Shown: positions 1 through 8,871, counted from the first letter of the stretch. The stretch is 64,000 nt of DNA from Terrisporobacter vanillatitrophus (GCF_051148895.1 NZ_CP154625.1:2356001-2420000); one strand, 5' to 3'. The notes: a model not told the origin generated them from the sequence alone. Numbers and translations: made by a program.

Positions 1-1
1 C

Positions 2-124
2 TCTGAAGGTCTTGCTAACAAGTTTAAACTCGCTAATCAACCGGGATTTTACTCCGTTTTGACGACTGATTATCACAATAATGTGAAAGCTACTCCCCTT
101 CACGGGAATTTATTTATTTGTTAG
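2..124 (+). CDS. 3' end of an unrecognised ORF, cut by the window edge
   Basis: An open frame runs from base 2 to a TAG stop at 122-124 and gives 40 residues ending LHGNLFIC. I do not recognise it. The codons ccg, acg, ctc and cac are unusual for this AT-rich window. The stretch is therefore either foreign DNA, the tail of a mobile-element gene, or not coding at all. The bases from 125 to 298 are AT-rich and I see nothing else in them. Confidence 0.2.
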   Translation, partial: SEGLANKFKLANQPGFYSVLTTDYHNNVKATPLHGNLFIC

Positions 125-298
125 TTATTATAAACATAAATGAACTCTAATGCAAGTTTTTATTTGTTAATTATTTTTTACTTTACTTATTTAAGTTATT
201 AAATAAGTTATATTAGTAACATTTAGTTACAAAAAACCAATGTTAATTTACAACACATTATGACGTATATACTATTATATTAAAGAAAGGAGTCATCA

Positions 299-652
299 AT
301 GATAAAAAAAATAGGATTATTTACTCCCTTTGCAATTCTTGTAGTAATGGGACTCTTAACACATGAGAAATTTTATAAAATAGTAGGAATGAATATACAA
401 GAGGCTGGATATCTAGGCATTAACAATACATTTGTTTTATTTCCAATAATATTTTTAATATATGGTATACATTGTGCCATATGTGGAAAAGATGCTCTAT
501 TTTCTGTTATAGCAACTTTTATCCTTTACATGATTATCATAGTTAATTCTTATATGAAATACATACAATTTTCACTTTGTTTAATCAGTGTTAATATTTT
601 TTTAATCTCTTATTTTATAATGAGAATGCATTTAAATCAGAAAAGAATTTAA
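299..652 (+). CDS. small integral membrane protein, unknown function
   Basis: A 117-residue protein made almost entirely of hydrophobic segments. There are about four candidate membrane helices, near residues 5-22, 43-60, 65-83 and 88-107. It has a short lysine-rich N-terminus and a basic C-terminal tail, which suggests the ends are cytoplasmic. A clear ribosome site (AAAGGAG) lies about seven bases before the ATG, and a strong hairpin follows the stop. It therefore looks like a real single-gene unit. I do not recognise a family and see no catalytic motif. It is encoded away from the SH3 protein gene and is probably transcribed alone. Confidence 0.65.
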   Translation: MIKKIGLFTPFAILVVMGLLTHEKFYKIVGMNIQEAGYLGINNTFVLFPIIFLIYGIHCAICGKDALFSVIATFILYMIIIVNSYMKYIQFSLCLISVNIFLISYFIMRMHLNQKRI

Positions 653-660
653 TAAAGTAT

Positions 661-696
661 AAAAAATCCAGTAGGCTTAACTTTACTGGATTTTTT
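661..696 (+). terminator. intrinsic terminator of the small membrane protein gene
   Basis: The arm AAAAAATCCAGTA pairs with TACTGGATTTTTT around a short loop and ends in a run of T. It lies eight bases after the stop codon. Confidence 0.85.
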
Positions 697-911
697 AACT
701 TGCTTTTTTCTATTATGCTATTTATAAGTTTGTTAATATTTTTACCTAATTTTAATTAGTTATAAATATATCATTAGTACATATTACAAGATACAATAAT
801 GAATTTGTATATATTTCATTTCCGTAATATTTATGGTAATTAATGGAATGTAAGACTATAATATAAATTGTTTTAAAATAGTAAATCTAAAAAATAATCT
901 GAGGTGATATT

Positions 912-1898
912 ATGAAAAATAATGTATTAAAAAAAGTTATGATTACAGGATTAGTATCTACTGTTTGTATGTCAGGAGTAATTACGGGAAATTTCCCTAT
1001 AAAAAATGATAATTATATATCTACTGCTTATGCAGCCACAATTAAGGAAACTGTTTATTCAGCAGAAGGTATTGCTAAATCAAATCTTAATGTAAGAAAA
1101 GGTCCTGACACTACTTATACTAAGGTGGGCTCTTTAAAGAAAAGTACTAAAGTTACTATTGTCGCTAAATCTTCAAACAACTGGTATAAAATCAAGTTTA
1201 ATAATGGTTATGCTTATGTTTCTTCTCAATATATAACTATTACAACTAATAAACCTGAGCCAAGTGAAACTCCTTACTCTACAACGGGTACTGCTAATGA
1301 TAATATTAACGTTAGAAAGGGGCCTGATACTACTTATAATAAGGTTGGTTCTTTAAGGAAAAATACCAAAGTTACTATTGTTGCTAAATCTTCTAACAAC
1401 TGGTATAAAATCAAGTTTAATAATGGCTATGCTTATGTTTCTTCTCAATATATAACTATTACAACTAATAAACCTAAGCCAAGTGAAACTCCTTGTTTTG
1501 CAGCTGGCACTATTACTGATAACATTAATATAAGAAAAGGACCTAATACTAATTATGCCAAAATTGGCTCTTTAAAGAAGAATGCTAAAGTAAGTATTGT
1601 TGCTAAAACTTCTAATAATTGGTATAAAATTAAATTTAACAATAGTTATGCTTATATTTCTTCGCAATATGTAACTCTTACTAAAATTGAAGAGTTAGAA
1701 TACTCTGCTACTGCTTCTATTTTATCTGGTGTTTATGTAAGAAAAGGACCTAATACTAATTATGAAAAAATTGGTTCAGTGAAAAAAGGTGATAAAGTTG
1801 ATATAGTGGCTATAACTTCTAATGGTTGGTGCAAAATTAAATATAATAACGAATTTGGATATATTTATGGTGAATACGTTGATATTTTAACTAAATAA
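912..1898 (+). CDS. secreted protein with four bacterial SH3 domains
   Basis: A 328-residue exported protein. Residues 1-42 look like a Sec signal peptide: a basic start, a hydrophobic core and AYAA before a likely cleavage point. Four SH3_3 repeats follow at about residues 48-110, 121-183, 194-256 and 264-325. Each carries the pattern NVRKGP..TY.K.GS and a NWYKIK core. Short proline-rich linkers (NKPEPSETP type) join the first three. Such domains usually bind peptidoglycan or help target cell-wall enzymes, but no catalytic domain is attached here. Repeats 1 and 2 are nearly identical in DNA, with a 219-base period, so they arose by recent duplication. Repeat 4 is the most diverged. The start is supported by GAGGTGAT upstream of the ATG. 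Confidence 0.85.
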   Translation: MKNNVLKKVMITGLVSTVCMSGVITGNFPIKNDNYISTAYAATIKETVYSAEGIAKSNLNVRKGPDTTYTKVGSLKKSTKVTIVAKSSNNWYKIKFNNGYAYVSSQYITITTNKPEPSETPYSTTGTANDNINVRKGPDTTYNKVGSLRKNTKVTIVAKSSNNWYKIKFNNGYAYVSSQYITITTNKPKPSETPCFAAGTITDNINIRKGPNTNYAKIGSLKKNAKVSIVAKTSNNWYKIKFNNSYAYISSQYVTLTKIEELEYSATASILSGVYVRKGPNTNYEKIGSVKKGDKVDIVAITSNGWCKIKYNNEFGYIYGEYVDILTK

Positions 1899-1904
1899 AA
1901 GGAT

Positions 1905-1920
1905 AAAAAATAGCACTTTA
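1905..1920 (+). terminator. left arm of a bidirectional terminator split by an insertion sequence
   Basis: AAAAAATAGCACTTTA at 1905-1920 is the exact reverse complement of TAAAGTGCTATTTTTT at 3443-3458. The two arms are now 1.5 kb apart because the IS3-family element sits in the loop. Removing the element and one TAA copy restores a 16-bp stem with an 8-base loop between two convergent genes. Confidence 0.85.
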
Positions 1921-1994
1921 CCTTAAAATAATGTACTGAGACCCAAAAGTTAGACTTTATACAGGAATGATTTTTCATTCCTGTATTTTTGATT

Positions 1995-2804
1995 TTATGC
2001 AATCTTAGATTCATATTCAACTCTATAATTAACAGGACTAAGCCAATTTAATTTTTCTTTAATTCTTTTGTTGTTGTAATAATAAATATATTCTTTTATA
2101 GCTAATTCTAACTCGTTGAAAGTTTTGTATATTTTTCCATAATACATTTCTTGTTTTATTATTCCAAAGAAATTTTCCATAGGAGAATTATCAAGACATG
2201 TGCCTTTTCTGGACATACTTTGAAATATTTTATTCTTATTTAGTTTTTTTGTATATACGTTCATTTGATATGCCCAGCCTTGATCAGAATGAAAAGTTCT
2301 TCTATAAGGGCAATCATTTGTAATATTTATTGCTTTTTCTAAAGCATCATTTATTGACTTGAAGTTAGGTCTATCAGATATACTGAAAGATAAAACTTCT
2401 CCATTAAACATATCTAAGAATGGATCAAGGTATAATTTCTTTATTTTTAATTTTCCATCATTATCAGTAGTGTATATTTTAAATTCTGATGTATCAGTTG
2501 TTATTTTTTGATGAGGAATTGATGTTTTAAACCTTCTCTTTATTTTATTATCAGCGATATTCCCAACTATTCCTCTATATGAGTTATATTTACGTGATTT
2601 ATGAGAAAATGCTACGCATTTAAGTCCTAACTTTTTCATAATACGTCTTACTTTCTTTTGATTAATGACTATACTACAATCTCTTAGTGTAGCTGTAATT
2701 CGGCGATAGCCATATCTACCATTATGTTCATTAAAAACAGTATTTATTTTTTCTTCAATGTCTTTATCCGGATTTTCACTATCAAATCTTTTTTGCCAAC
2801 ACAT
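1995..2804 (-). CDS. IS3-family transposase OrfB (DDE integrase core)
   Basis: The catalytic half of the IS transposase. From the internal ATG it is 269 residues. An HTH_21-like region is near residues 18-65 and an rve integrase core follows. The acidic triad is visible at D104 (TTDTSEF), D174 (FHSDQG) and E210 (SPMENFF). The open frame continues upstream of this ATG into the end of orfA and encodes a NQYEAKIIYELR-type segment typical of the OrfAB fusion. The active protein is therefore probably made by a -1 ribosomal frameshift in the A-rich overlap rather than from this start. No stop or deletion is seen, so the element may still be active. Confidence 0.92.
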   Translation of the reverse strand: MCWQKRFDSENPDKDIEEKINTVFNEHNGRYGYRRITATLRDCSIVINQKKVRRIMKKLGLKCVAFSHKSRKYNSYRGIVGNIADNKIKRRFKTSIPHQKITTDTSEFKIYTTDNDGKLKIKKLYLDPFLDMFNGEVLSFSISDRPNFKSINDALEKAINITNDCPYRRTFHSDQGWAYQMNVYTKKLNKNKIFQSMSRKGTCLDNSPMENFFGIIKQEMYYGKIYKTFNELELAIKEYIYYYNNKRIKEKLNWLSPVNYRVEYESKIA

Positions 2805-2875
2805 ATATGTTGATTTAGGAAACTTAGTAGCTTCAAGGATAATAGATAATTTGAATTTTTTACGAAGTTCATAAA

Positions 2876-3391
2876 TTATTTTTGCTTCGTATTGGTTTTT
2901 AACCTTTCTGGAACATTCATCCCTGAAGCACGTAGCTTTTTTAGAAAGGCAAGCTCCGCTTTTAAAAGTTCATTTTCACGTTCTAATTCTTGTTCCCTTG
3001 TTAAGTTTCTTTCTTTATTATTTTTTTTATTCATCGGTGGTTTTCCTTTCATTTTACTCAATGCATTTATACCACCATTTAAATACTTTAGTTTCCACGT
3101 TGTAACAAGTGAAATGTTATTAACTCCAAAATGGTTAGCTACTTCTCGTGCACTGGATTTAGTTGTTATCATATAGTTTATAACATCCAATTTAAATTGT
3201 ACAGTATATGAAGTATGCGTATTTTTTCTTCTTAGACCATCGATACCAAAGGTATTATATGCATTAACCCACTGTTCAACTTGTGAATGAGAAGGCATTC
3301 CGTATTGTTTGGCTAAGGATATATATCCTCCTTCTCTATTTAAATAAGATTTAACAACCTTTAATTTAAAATTATAATCATATTTTGCCAT
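2876..3391 (-). CDS. IS3-family transposase OrfA (helix-turn-helix)
   Basis: The 171-residue DNA-binding half of the IS. It begins MAKYDYNFKLKVVKSYL, with two successive helix-turn-helix motifs at about residues 5-55 and 60-110. A leucine-rich coiled coil near 130-160 (ELERENELLKAELAFLKKL) is the usual multimerisation zipper before the frameshift site. I chose the ATG at 3391 because a GGGGTG ribosome-site-like stretch lies before it. The frame is open for 12 more codons upstream, but that lies in the inverted repeat. It overlaps the upstream extension of orfB in the -1 frame, as expected for OrfAB production. Confidence 0.88.
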   Translation of the reverse strand: MAKYDYNFKLKVVKSYLNREGGYISLAKQYGMPSHSQVEQWVNAYNTFGIDGLRRKNTHTSYTVQFKLDVINYMITTKSSAREVANHFGVNNISLVTTWKLKYLNGGINALSKMKGKPPMNKKNNKERNLTREQELERENELLKAELAFLKKLRASGMNVPERLKTNTKQK

Positions 3392-3442
3392 ATAAAACAC
3401 CCCAATCATTAGATTTTGGTCCAACAATTGGGGTGCAGTACA

Positions 3443-3458
3443 TAAAGTGCTATTTTTT
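3443..3458 (-). terminator. right arm of the IS-split terminator
   Basis: TAAAGTGCTATTTTTT pairs exactly with 1905-1920 and was the 3' terminator arm for both neighbours before the IS inserted. Its first three bases are also the target-site copy TAA. Confidence 0.8.
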
Positions 3459-3470
3459 ATATTATCAATC

Positions 3471-3686
3471 TTATAATTGTTTAGGTACTTCTATTGTTAT
3501 TTTTTTACACTCACTACAATAATATCCTTCTACTTTTGAGTCCATCCACTCTAAAATTTTAATTCCTTTTACAAAAGTTGATAAAATTACACCCTTGTCT
3601 TTTTCCTTTGGAATCCATTTAACTGTATCTCTTCCTCCACGTATAACTCCCAATACCATTTCATTATTGCAATATGGACATTTCAT
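3471..3686 (-). CDS. small zinc-ribbon protein (DUF6487-like)
   Basis: A 71-residue protein beginning MKCPYCNNEM. It has CPYC at the N-terminus and a second CSEC pair near the C-terminus, so four cysteines are placed to hold one zinc ion. Between them is a GVIRGGRDTVKW segment typical of small clostridial zinc-ribbon proteins of this type. I set the start at 3686, because AGAGGAG lies at good spacing before this ATG and an upstream ATG at 3731 has none. Its role is unknown. It converges on the SH3 protein gene, and its own terminator has been broken by the IS. Confidence 0.75.
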   Translation of the reverse strand: MKCPYCNNEMVLGVIRGGRDTVKWIPKEKDKGVILSTFVKGIKILEWMDSKVEGYYCSECKKITIEVPKQL

Positions 3687-3828
3687 ATATATTCTCCTCT
3701 TTATTATATTTTTAGTTATAATATATTGCATAAATATTTTTTATTTCTTATCCATATGATATATTTATCTCATTAAATTTTAATCTCTCTTCAAGCTACT
3801 ATTTTAAATTTATTGATCATTAGAATTT

Positions 3829-3945
3829 TTATCTAATATCCAGGTCAGCTGAATAATAGCGTTCATGACAACGTTTATTTTTTTCATCCCAAAAACTATC
3901 TATTATTTCTAATGGATATTCTATATTAATATCTAGTTGCCTTTC
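3829..3945 (-). pseudogene. possible C-terminal remnant of a lost gene
   Basis: A 38-codon open stretch on the minus strand ends at a TAA (3829-3831). It reads like real protein, with EYPLEIIDSFWDEKNKRC and then YYSADLDIR. The upstream frame closes at once with a stop at 3946-3948, and there is no start codon or ribosome site. It could be the tail of a decayed gene. I cannot name the family. Confidence 0.25.
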
Positions 3946-4038
3946 TTATTTCAATTATTTAATTTCTTTTATAAGTAAATTATACATTAAAAACAAAATT
4001 TTCTGCTACAATATAATATATTTACTAGAATTGAAAGT

Positions 4039-4082
4039 AAAAAAGCTGTAGCTAAGTTTTTTTATACAAACCTGCCACAGCC
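4039..4082 (-). terminator. terminator of the arginase-family gene
   Basis: On the minus strand GCTGTGGC pairs with GCTACAGC and is followed by TTTTTT, 35 bases after the arginase stop. Confidence 0.75.
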
Positions 4083-4115
4083 CCACTTATTTTATCAAAT
4101 AACTAATTCTTTACA

Positions 4116-5015
4116 CTAGAGAAGTTGGCCGAAATACTCTAATAAATCCTTACAAATTTTTAAAGTATTATCATTTATATCTAATCTTGGATTAAATTCG
4201 ACAAAATCCATTGACTTAGCAATCCCTGTTTCCATAAGACGTTTTAAAATATATTTAGTATCTTCTACTGTATATCCTCCAGTAACTCTAGTTCCTGTGC
4301 CTTCCACTATGGATTTATCCATAAAGTCTATATCAAGACTTATATGAAGACCATCAATATTTTGTTCTTTACATTTTTTTATTATATCATCAACTACATC
4401 TTCTAATCCTATTTTATCTATTACCTTTTTATCATAAAGATTTACTTTAGAATTATCTAGTAAATCTCGCTCTCCCTTATCTATATCTCTTCCACCTATG
4501 TGGAATACGTTTTTCTCTTCTATTTTAATACCATCATAATATAAATTAACTAATCTAGGATCTCCATAACCACATAAACAAGCTAAAGGCATTCCATGAA
4601 AATTCTTACTTGGTGATGTTGCTGATGTATTAAAATCCCCATGAGCATCAATCCATACAATACCTAAGTTTTTTGAGTGTTTGCTAGCACCTGTTATACT
4701 TCCAAGTCCTATTCCATGATCTCCTCCTAATATTAATGTGAAATTACTATTATCCATTGCTTCATCTACTGCTTTAGATAATTTTAAACTTAAATCATAT
4801 ATACTTTCAAAATATTTAATATCTTTTTCATTTTTAAACTTATCTGATTCCATCACTTCTTTTACATCAATATCTCCAAGATCTGTAACTTCTATTTTTT
4901 CGGTATCTTTTATTAAATCAATAACCTTTGCATTTCTTAATTTTTCTGGTGAATGATGTGTTCCATTATTGTCACATCCATAATAAGTTGGCACCCCTAT
5001 TATACTTAGTTTCAT
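4116..5015 (-). CDS. arginase/agmatinase (ureohydrolase) family enzyme
   Basis: A 299-residue cytosolic metalloenzyme with the usual ureohydrolase length. The two-manganese site is complete: H100 in GGDHG, D123/H125/D127 in DAHGDFN, and D228/D230 in SLDIDFMD. The GTGTRVTGG loop near 239-247 resembles the GTGTP loop of arginases. It departs from the commonest arginase signatures (GGDHS, and DPxxxPG after the last aspartates), so arginase is likely but agmatinase or formiminoglutamase activity is not excluded. Known arginases cleave arginine to ornithine and urea, and no urease or ornithine genes lie nearby. The start at 5015 is fixed by GAGGAGG. The longer frame to 5078 has no ribosome site. 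It is transcribed alone. Confidence 0.85.
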   Translation of the reverse strand: MKLSIIGVPTYYGCDNNGTHHSPEKLRNAKVIDLIKDTEKIEVTDLGDIDVKEVMESDKFKNEKDIKYFESIYDLSLKLSKAVDEAMDNSNFTLILGGDHGIGLGSITGASKHSKNLGIVWIDAHGDFNTSATSPSKNFHGMPLACLCGYGDPRLVNLYYDGIKIEEKNVFHIGGRDIDKGERDLLDNSKVNLYDKKVIDKIGLEDVVDDIIKKCKEQNIDGLHISLDIDFMDKSIVEGTGTRVTGGYTVEDTKYILKRLMETGIAKSMDFVEFNPRLDINDNTLKICKDLLEYFGQLL

Positions 5016-5406
5016 AATACCTCCTCTAATTGATGCTCCTTGGTATAAATCTAAATCTTTATTAAATTTAAACAACAAGCAACTTATTAGCTACCTCATA
5101 GATAATATTATATAATATTATCTATAGTATAATTTATTTGTTTTATATAATATTAATTGAACTCTTATTTTTTTAATCTAAAATAACTAATATACCTAAA
5201 GAAATGTAGATATTTTTGGCAAAGATATTTCTTTTATAAGTTAATTAATATATTGAAAATAACAAAACTAAACATATAACAAAATCTAATACTATTATCT
5301 TATACTCTTTTTTTTTAATGATACTATATAAGTGATTACACTAAAAATTACCACGCCTAACAATAAAAATATATTACTAAACATACTTCTTATAAAAATT
5401 TATGAC
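5016..5406. other. long AT-rich intergenic stretch
   Basis: About 390 bases with no gene I can support. It holds a perfect 28-base palindrome (5098-5125) upstream of the arginase-type gene. It also has a weak 29-codon minus-strand frame that I rejected. Confidence 0.6.
5098..5125. repeat. perfect 28-base palindrome upstream of the arginase gene
   Basis: The half ATAGATAATATTAT is followed directly by its reverse complement. It lies about 80 bases upstream of the arginase start. It may be an operator or an AT-rich cruciform. No regulator can be assigned. Confidence 0.5.
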
Positions 5407-5445
5407 AAAAAAATAAGGTAGGTTAAAGTACCCACCTTATTTTTT
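5407..5445. terminator. terminator of the ABC permease gene, T/A tracts on both sides
   Basis: AAAATAAGGTAGGT pairs imperfectly with ACCCACCTTATTTT, with A and T tracts at the ends, so it can work on either strand. It starts nine bases after the permease stop. Confidence 0.8.
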
Positions 5446-5453
5446 AATAGCTC

Positions 5454-8400
5454 TTATTCCACTGATTTAAGTGCATCAATCATATTTATATTTTTTAATT
5501 TTTTATGCATCATCACCATAACAAGTAGAGCAAAAATCATTGTAATCACTCCAGATATTATATAACTACTTATATCCACCCTTGGTATCATCATCATGTT
5601 GTCCATTTCTGCCGTACTTACTAAAAATACATATAAAAGTTTACCTAAAACAGAACCTGCGAGTATTCCAAGTATTGTAAGTATTATATTTTCCCTAAAT
5701 ATATACATATCGACTTCATTATCATAGAAACCTAATACTTTTATAGTAGAAATTTCTCTAATACGCTCTGATACGTTTATATTTATTAAATTGTATAATA
5801 CAACGAAGGCTAAACTTCCTGAAGCGACTATTATTACTATCATAACTAATCCTAAGTCTGCTGCTTCACTCATGCTTTTCATTTTAGATGCAAGAGTTAC
5901 ATTTACAACTTTTCTATTATTCATAAGTATTGATGATAATTCATTTTCATCATAATTTTTAGAATTAAATTTTAATAATTGTGCATTATACGATACTTGT
6001 TTTTTAAATATATTCTTATAATATGATGGTGATAAATAAATATAATGACCAGTGTAATTTTCTACTATATTATCTACTTTTACTTTGTGATCATTATTAT
6101 TTGAGTCTGTTAAAGTTACATAATCTCCCACAGACACGTTTAAAAGTTTGGCTAACTTTTCATTTATGATAGCCCCATCATTACTTAGTTTGTACTCTGT
6201 CCCACTAGCTCTATCATTTAACAAAACAAAGTTATTTAATTTATCTGTACTTTGTGGAACATACATCATTGCACTTTGTTTGCTCATATTTTTTTTGCTA
6301 AAAGTAACTGATTCTTGATAAATATTTAAATCATCTTCATAATTTTGTAGATTGTTTAAATATTTATCATATTCTTCATCTTCCTTCTTTGTACTATTAT
6401 CATCAAATACAACCATTGCATCATATTTTATTAGCTTACCAAATTGTAAATCTGATAAAGAAGAGTTTGATTTTTCAAGAGATATACCTGCCACAAGCAT
6501 GGCCATACATCCTGATATTCCAAACACAGTCATAAACATTCTTCGTTTATATCTGAAAAGATTTCTAAAAGTTACTTTTTGATTAAAGTTAAGTCTTCTC
6601 CATATAGGTGTAATTCTCTCTAGTAATATTTTTTTACCCAGCTTTGGTGCTTTTGTTCTCATTAAGTTAGAAGGATTCTCTCTTAATTCCTCTTTTAAAA
6701 CAATAAATGCGGCTCCCACTGTGCAAAGTAAAGAGGCTACTAAAGATTGAATTATATATGATGGATAGAAGTTTATTATAACTTTAGGCAAAGTAAAGCT
6801 AGATGAATAAGCTATATTAACTATTAATGGTAATGCGCTACTTCCTGCTACTACGCCAACTATAGCTCCTGCTAAGCTGGCAATTGAAGCATAAACTATA
6901 TATTTTCTAGCTATTTCTAAATCTCTATAACCTAGAGCTTTTAAAGTTCCAATTTCTATTCTGTTTTCTTCTACCATTCTTGTCATAGTAGTTAAGCATA
7001 TTAGAGCTGCTACTAAGAAGAAAAATACAGGAAATACTGATGCTATTTTGTCTAAACTATCAATTGACCCTTTGTAAGTTGAGTAGCCTGAGTTATCATT
7101 TCTATCAAAGAAATAATATTTACTATCATCAAGTTCATTTAATTTTTCTTTTTCTTCATCTATTTCTTTTCTAGCATCTACTAGCTTTTCTTTATTTTGT
7201 TCAATTTCCTTTTCTCCATCAAGAAGTTTTTTTTCAGAGTCATAAATTTCTTTTTTTGCTTTGTTTAATTCTGATTGACCTTGCTTTTTACCTTCCTCAA
7301 GTTCCTTTTTTCCTTTTTCTATTTCTTTTTTTCCTTTGTTTAATTCCTCACTAGCTTCTTTTAGTTTGATTTTTCCCTCAATTATCTTATTACTTTCTTT
7401 TTCATAAGTTTTTACACCTTCTTGATACTGAGTTATTCCACTAACTAAATTTTTTAGTTTAGATTTATTTTCAGTTACATTTTTACTAGCACTTTCTATG
7501 TTTTGTGAAAGACTAAGCGCTAAAGAAATATTTGATGGATCTTTTTCTAAAGCATTTACTAAATTGCTTAATTTGTTTAATCCTAAATTAGGATTTGATA
7601 TAATCATTTTCCAATACTGAATTTTTTCACTTGGAATTTCATTATTTCCGTTTAAATTATTTATACTTTCTTTTATATCTTTAGATAGTGCATTGTATGT
7701 TGAAAGCAAAGTATTTAAATTTGATATTTGATTTTCATATTCTTTAGTATCTTTAGTAGGATCAATTCCTTGACTTAAAAATATTTGTTTTGACTCTTCT
7801 AACTGAGTCTTAGCACTTTCAAGTTGCTTTTCACCTTGCAATAAAATTTCTTTTTGCTTATCAAGTTCTGCTTGACCTTTTTTTAATTTATCTTCACTAT
7901 CGCTTAATAATTTTTCATTATGTTTTATTTCATGTTGAAACTGTGCTAAAGCCTTCTCATATTCTGCTTTACCATCTAAAAGTTGCATTTTCCCATTGTC
8001 TATTTCCGTCTGAGCATCTTCAAGCTTCTTTTCGTTTTCTTCTATTTCTTTATATGCTTTATCAAATTCTTTTTGTGCGTCTGATTTAACTTCATCAATT
8101 CTTTCTACCCCTCTATGTGAGTATAAATTTTCAAGATATTTATTATTATCTTCCATTATATTTTTGTACTCATCATCATATGCTCCAAGGTTTTCTGTAT
8201 TTTTAAACCTTACATAAATTTCACTGTAAGCATCCATGGTTATATCAGAACTATTTATCAGCGCAAAATAGTCTATACTTCCCTTTCCTACAGTAGTTGT
8301 TCCCCTAGACATATTATCTATGTACATGGGATTTTGGATAAATCCAACAATCTTAAAAGTTTTCTTTTTAAAATAACTTTCTGTATCTTTGTCTGATTTT

Positions 8401-8861
8401 ATAACATATCTATCACCTATTTCTAGATTTTCATCTATTTTCAATGCATTCACATCTATGGCAATTTCCCCACTTTTTTGTGGAAGCCTTCCTTCAGTGA
8501 CAACTGGTGTATTCATTTTATCAGCGCTACTTGCATTATACTCCATAAATTTAACCACATCATTTGTATTAGTTAAATTTACATCCACACTGTGTGTTGA
8601 ATAGTAATAAAGAATTTTATCATTATTTTCTAGTAACTTTGAATCATTTTCATTAAGTCCAATAGTTGATACTATCTTACTATCCATTAGATTTTCTTTT
8701 GCAAAATATTCATTAATTGATTCTTTTAAGTCTGGCCCACAGGATTTTATTCCAGCATAAAATGCAACACCTAAGAAAATTATTGCCATTATGGAAATAA
8801 ATCTACCTTTTGAAGATAGTATTTCTCTTTTTATTGATTTTTTATATGCTCTATTTTTCAT
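5454..8861 (-). CDS. large FtsX/MacB-type ABC transporter permease with coiled-coil extracellular domain
   Basis: A 1135-residue membrane protein. One helix near residues 20-40 is followed by a large outer region (about 45-640). That region contains a long charged coiled coil, with many EKKLEDAQTEI and KGKKEIEKGKKELEEG-like heptads. A first FtsX core of three helices spans roughly 640-780. A second soluble region of about 250 residues and a final FtsX core at the C-terminus follow. This two-FtsX, coiled-coil layout is common in Firmicute exporters encoded beside a MacB-like ATPase. Substrates are often lipids, peptides or drugs, and none can be deduced here. The start at 8861 has AGAGGAT upstream and lies 11 bases after the ATPase stop, so the two are co-transcribed. 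Confidence 0.88.
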   Translation of the reverse strand: MKNRAYKKSIKREILSSKGRFISIMAIIFLGVAFYAGIKSCGPDLKESINEYFAKENLMDSKIVSTIGLNENDSKLLENNDKILYYYSTHSVDVNLTNTNDVVKFMEYNASSADKMNTPVVTEGRLPQKSGEIAIDVNALKIDENLEIGDRYVIKSDKDTESYFKKKTFKIVGFIQNPMYIDNMSRGTTTVGKGSIDYFALINSSDITMDAYSEIYVRFKNTENLGAYDDEYKNIMEDNNKYLENLYSHRGVERIDEVKSDAQKEFDKAYKEIEENEKKLEDAQTEIDNGKMQLLDGKAEYEKALAQFQHEIKHNEKLLSDSEDKLKKGQAELDKQKEILLQGEKQLESAKTQLEESKQIFLSQGIDPTKDTKEYENQISNLNTLLSTYNALSKDIKESINNLNGNNEIPSEKIQYWKMIISNPNLGLNKLSNLVNALEKDPSNISLALSLSQNIESASKNVTENKSKLKNLVSGITQYQEGVKTYEKESNKIIEGKIKLKEASEELNKGKKEIEKGKKELEEGKKQGQSELNKAKKEIYDSEKKLLDGEKEIEQNKEKLVDARKEIDEEKEKLNELDDSKYYFFDRNDNSGYSTYKGSIDSLDKIASVFPVFFFLVAALICLTTMTRMVEENRIEIGTLKALGYRDLEIARKYIVYASIASLAGAIVGVVAGSSALPLIVNIAYSSSFTLPKVIINFYPSYIIQSLVASLLCTVGAAFIVLKEELRENPSNLMRTKAPKLGKKILLERITPIWRRLNFNQKVTFRNLFRYKRRMFMTVFGISGCMAMLVAGISLEKSNSSLSDLQFGKLIKYDAMVVFDDNSTKKEDEEYDKYLNNLQNYEDDLNIYQESVTFSKKNMSKQSAMMYVPQSTDKLNNFVLLNDRASGTEYKLSNDGAIINEKLAKLLNVSVGDYVTLTDSNNNDHKVKVDNIVENYTGHYIYLSPSYYKNIFKKQVSYNAQLLKFNSKNYDENELSSILMNNRKVVNVTLASKMKSMSEAADLGLVMIVIIVASGSLAFVVLYNLININVSERIREISTIKVLGFYDNEVDMYIFRENIILTILGILAGSVLGKLLYVFLVSTAEMDNMMMIPRVDISSYIISGVITMIFALLVMVMMHKKLKNINMIDALKSVE

Positions 8862-8871
8862 ATATAATCCT

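Larger units (their letters stand above)
1932..3442 (-). mobile_element. IS3-family insertion sequence (IS150-like), complete
   Basis: A 1511-bp element bounded by imperfect inverted repeats. The left end reads TGTACTGAGACCCAAAAGTT inward. The right end reads TGTACTGCACCCCAATTGTT on the other strand. It is flanked by a direct TAA on both sides (1929-1931 and 3443-3445), matching the 3-bp duplication usual for this group. It carries the two overlapping-frame genes orfA and orfB on the minus strand, both undamaged. It lies inside the loop of an intrinsic terminator. Confidence 0.92.
3687..4115. other. gene-poor stretch with a possible gene remnant and one terminator
   Basis: This 429-base stretch is AT-rich. 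It holds a short protein-like open remnant on the minus strand (3829-3945) and the arginase terminator (4039-4082). I see no intact gene. Confidence 0.6.

Noticed and set aside
2892..3176. Plus-strand open frame inside the IS3 element
   Set aside because: It is antisense to orfA, whose helix-turn-helix and zipper are clear.
5295..5384. A 29-codon minus-strand frame (MFSNIFLLLGVVIFSV..) with one hydrophobic helix
   Set aside because: It has only a weak ribosome-like site, ends in a run of nine T on the plus strand where sequence slips are common, and no supporting context.
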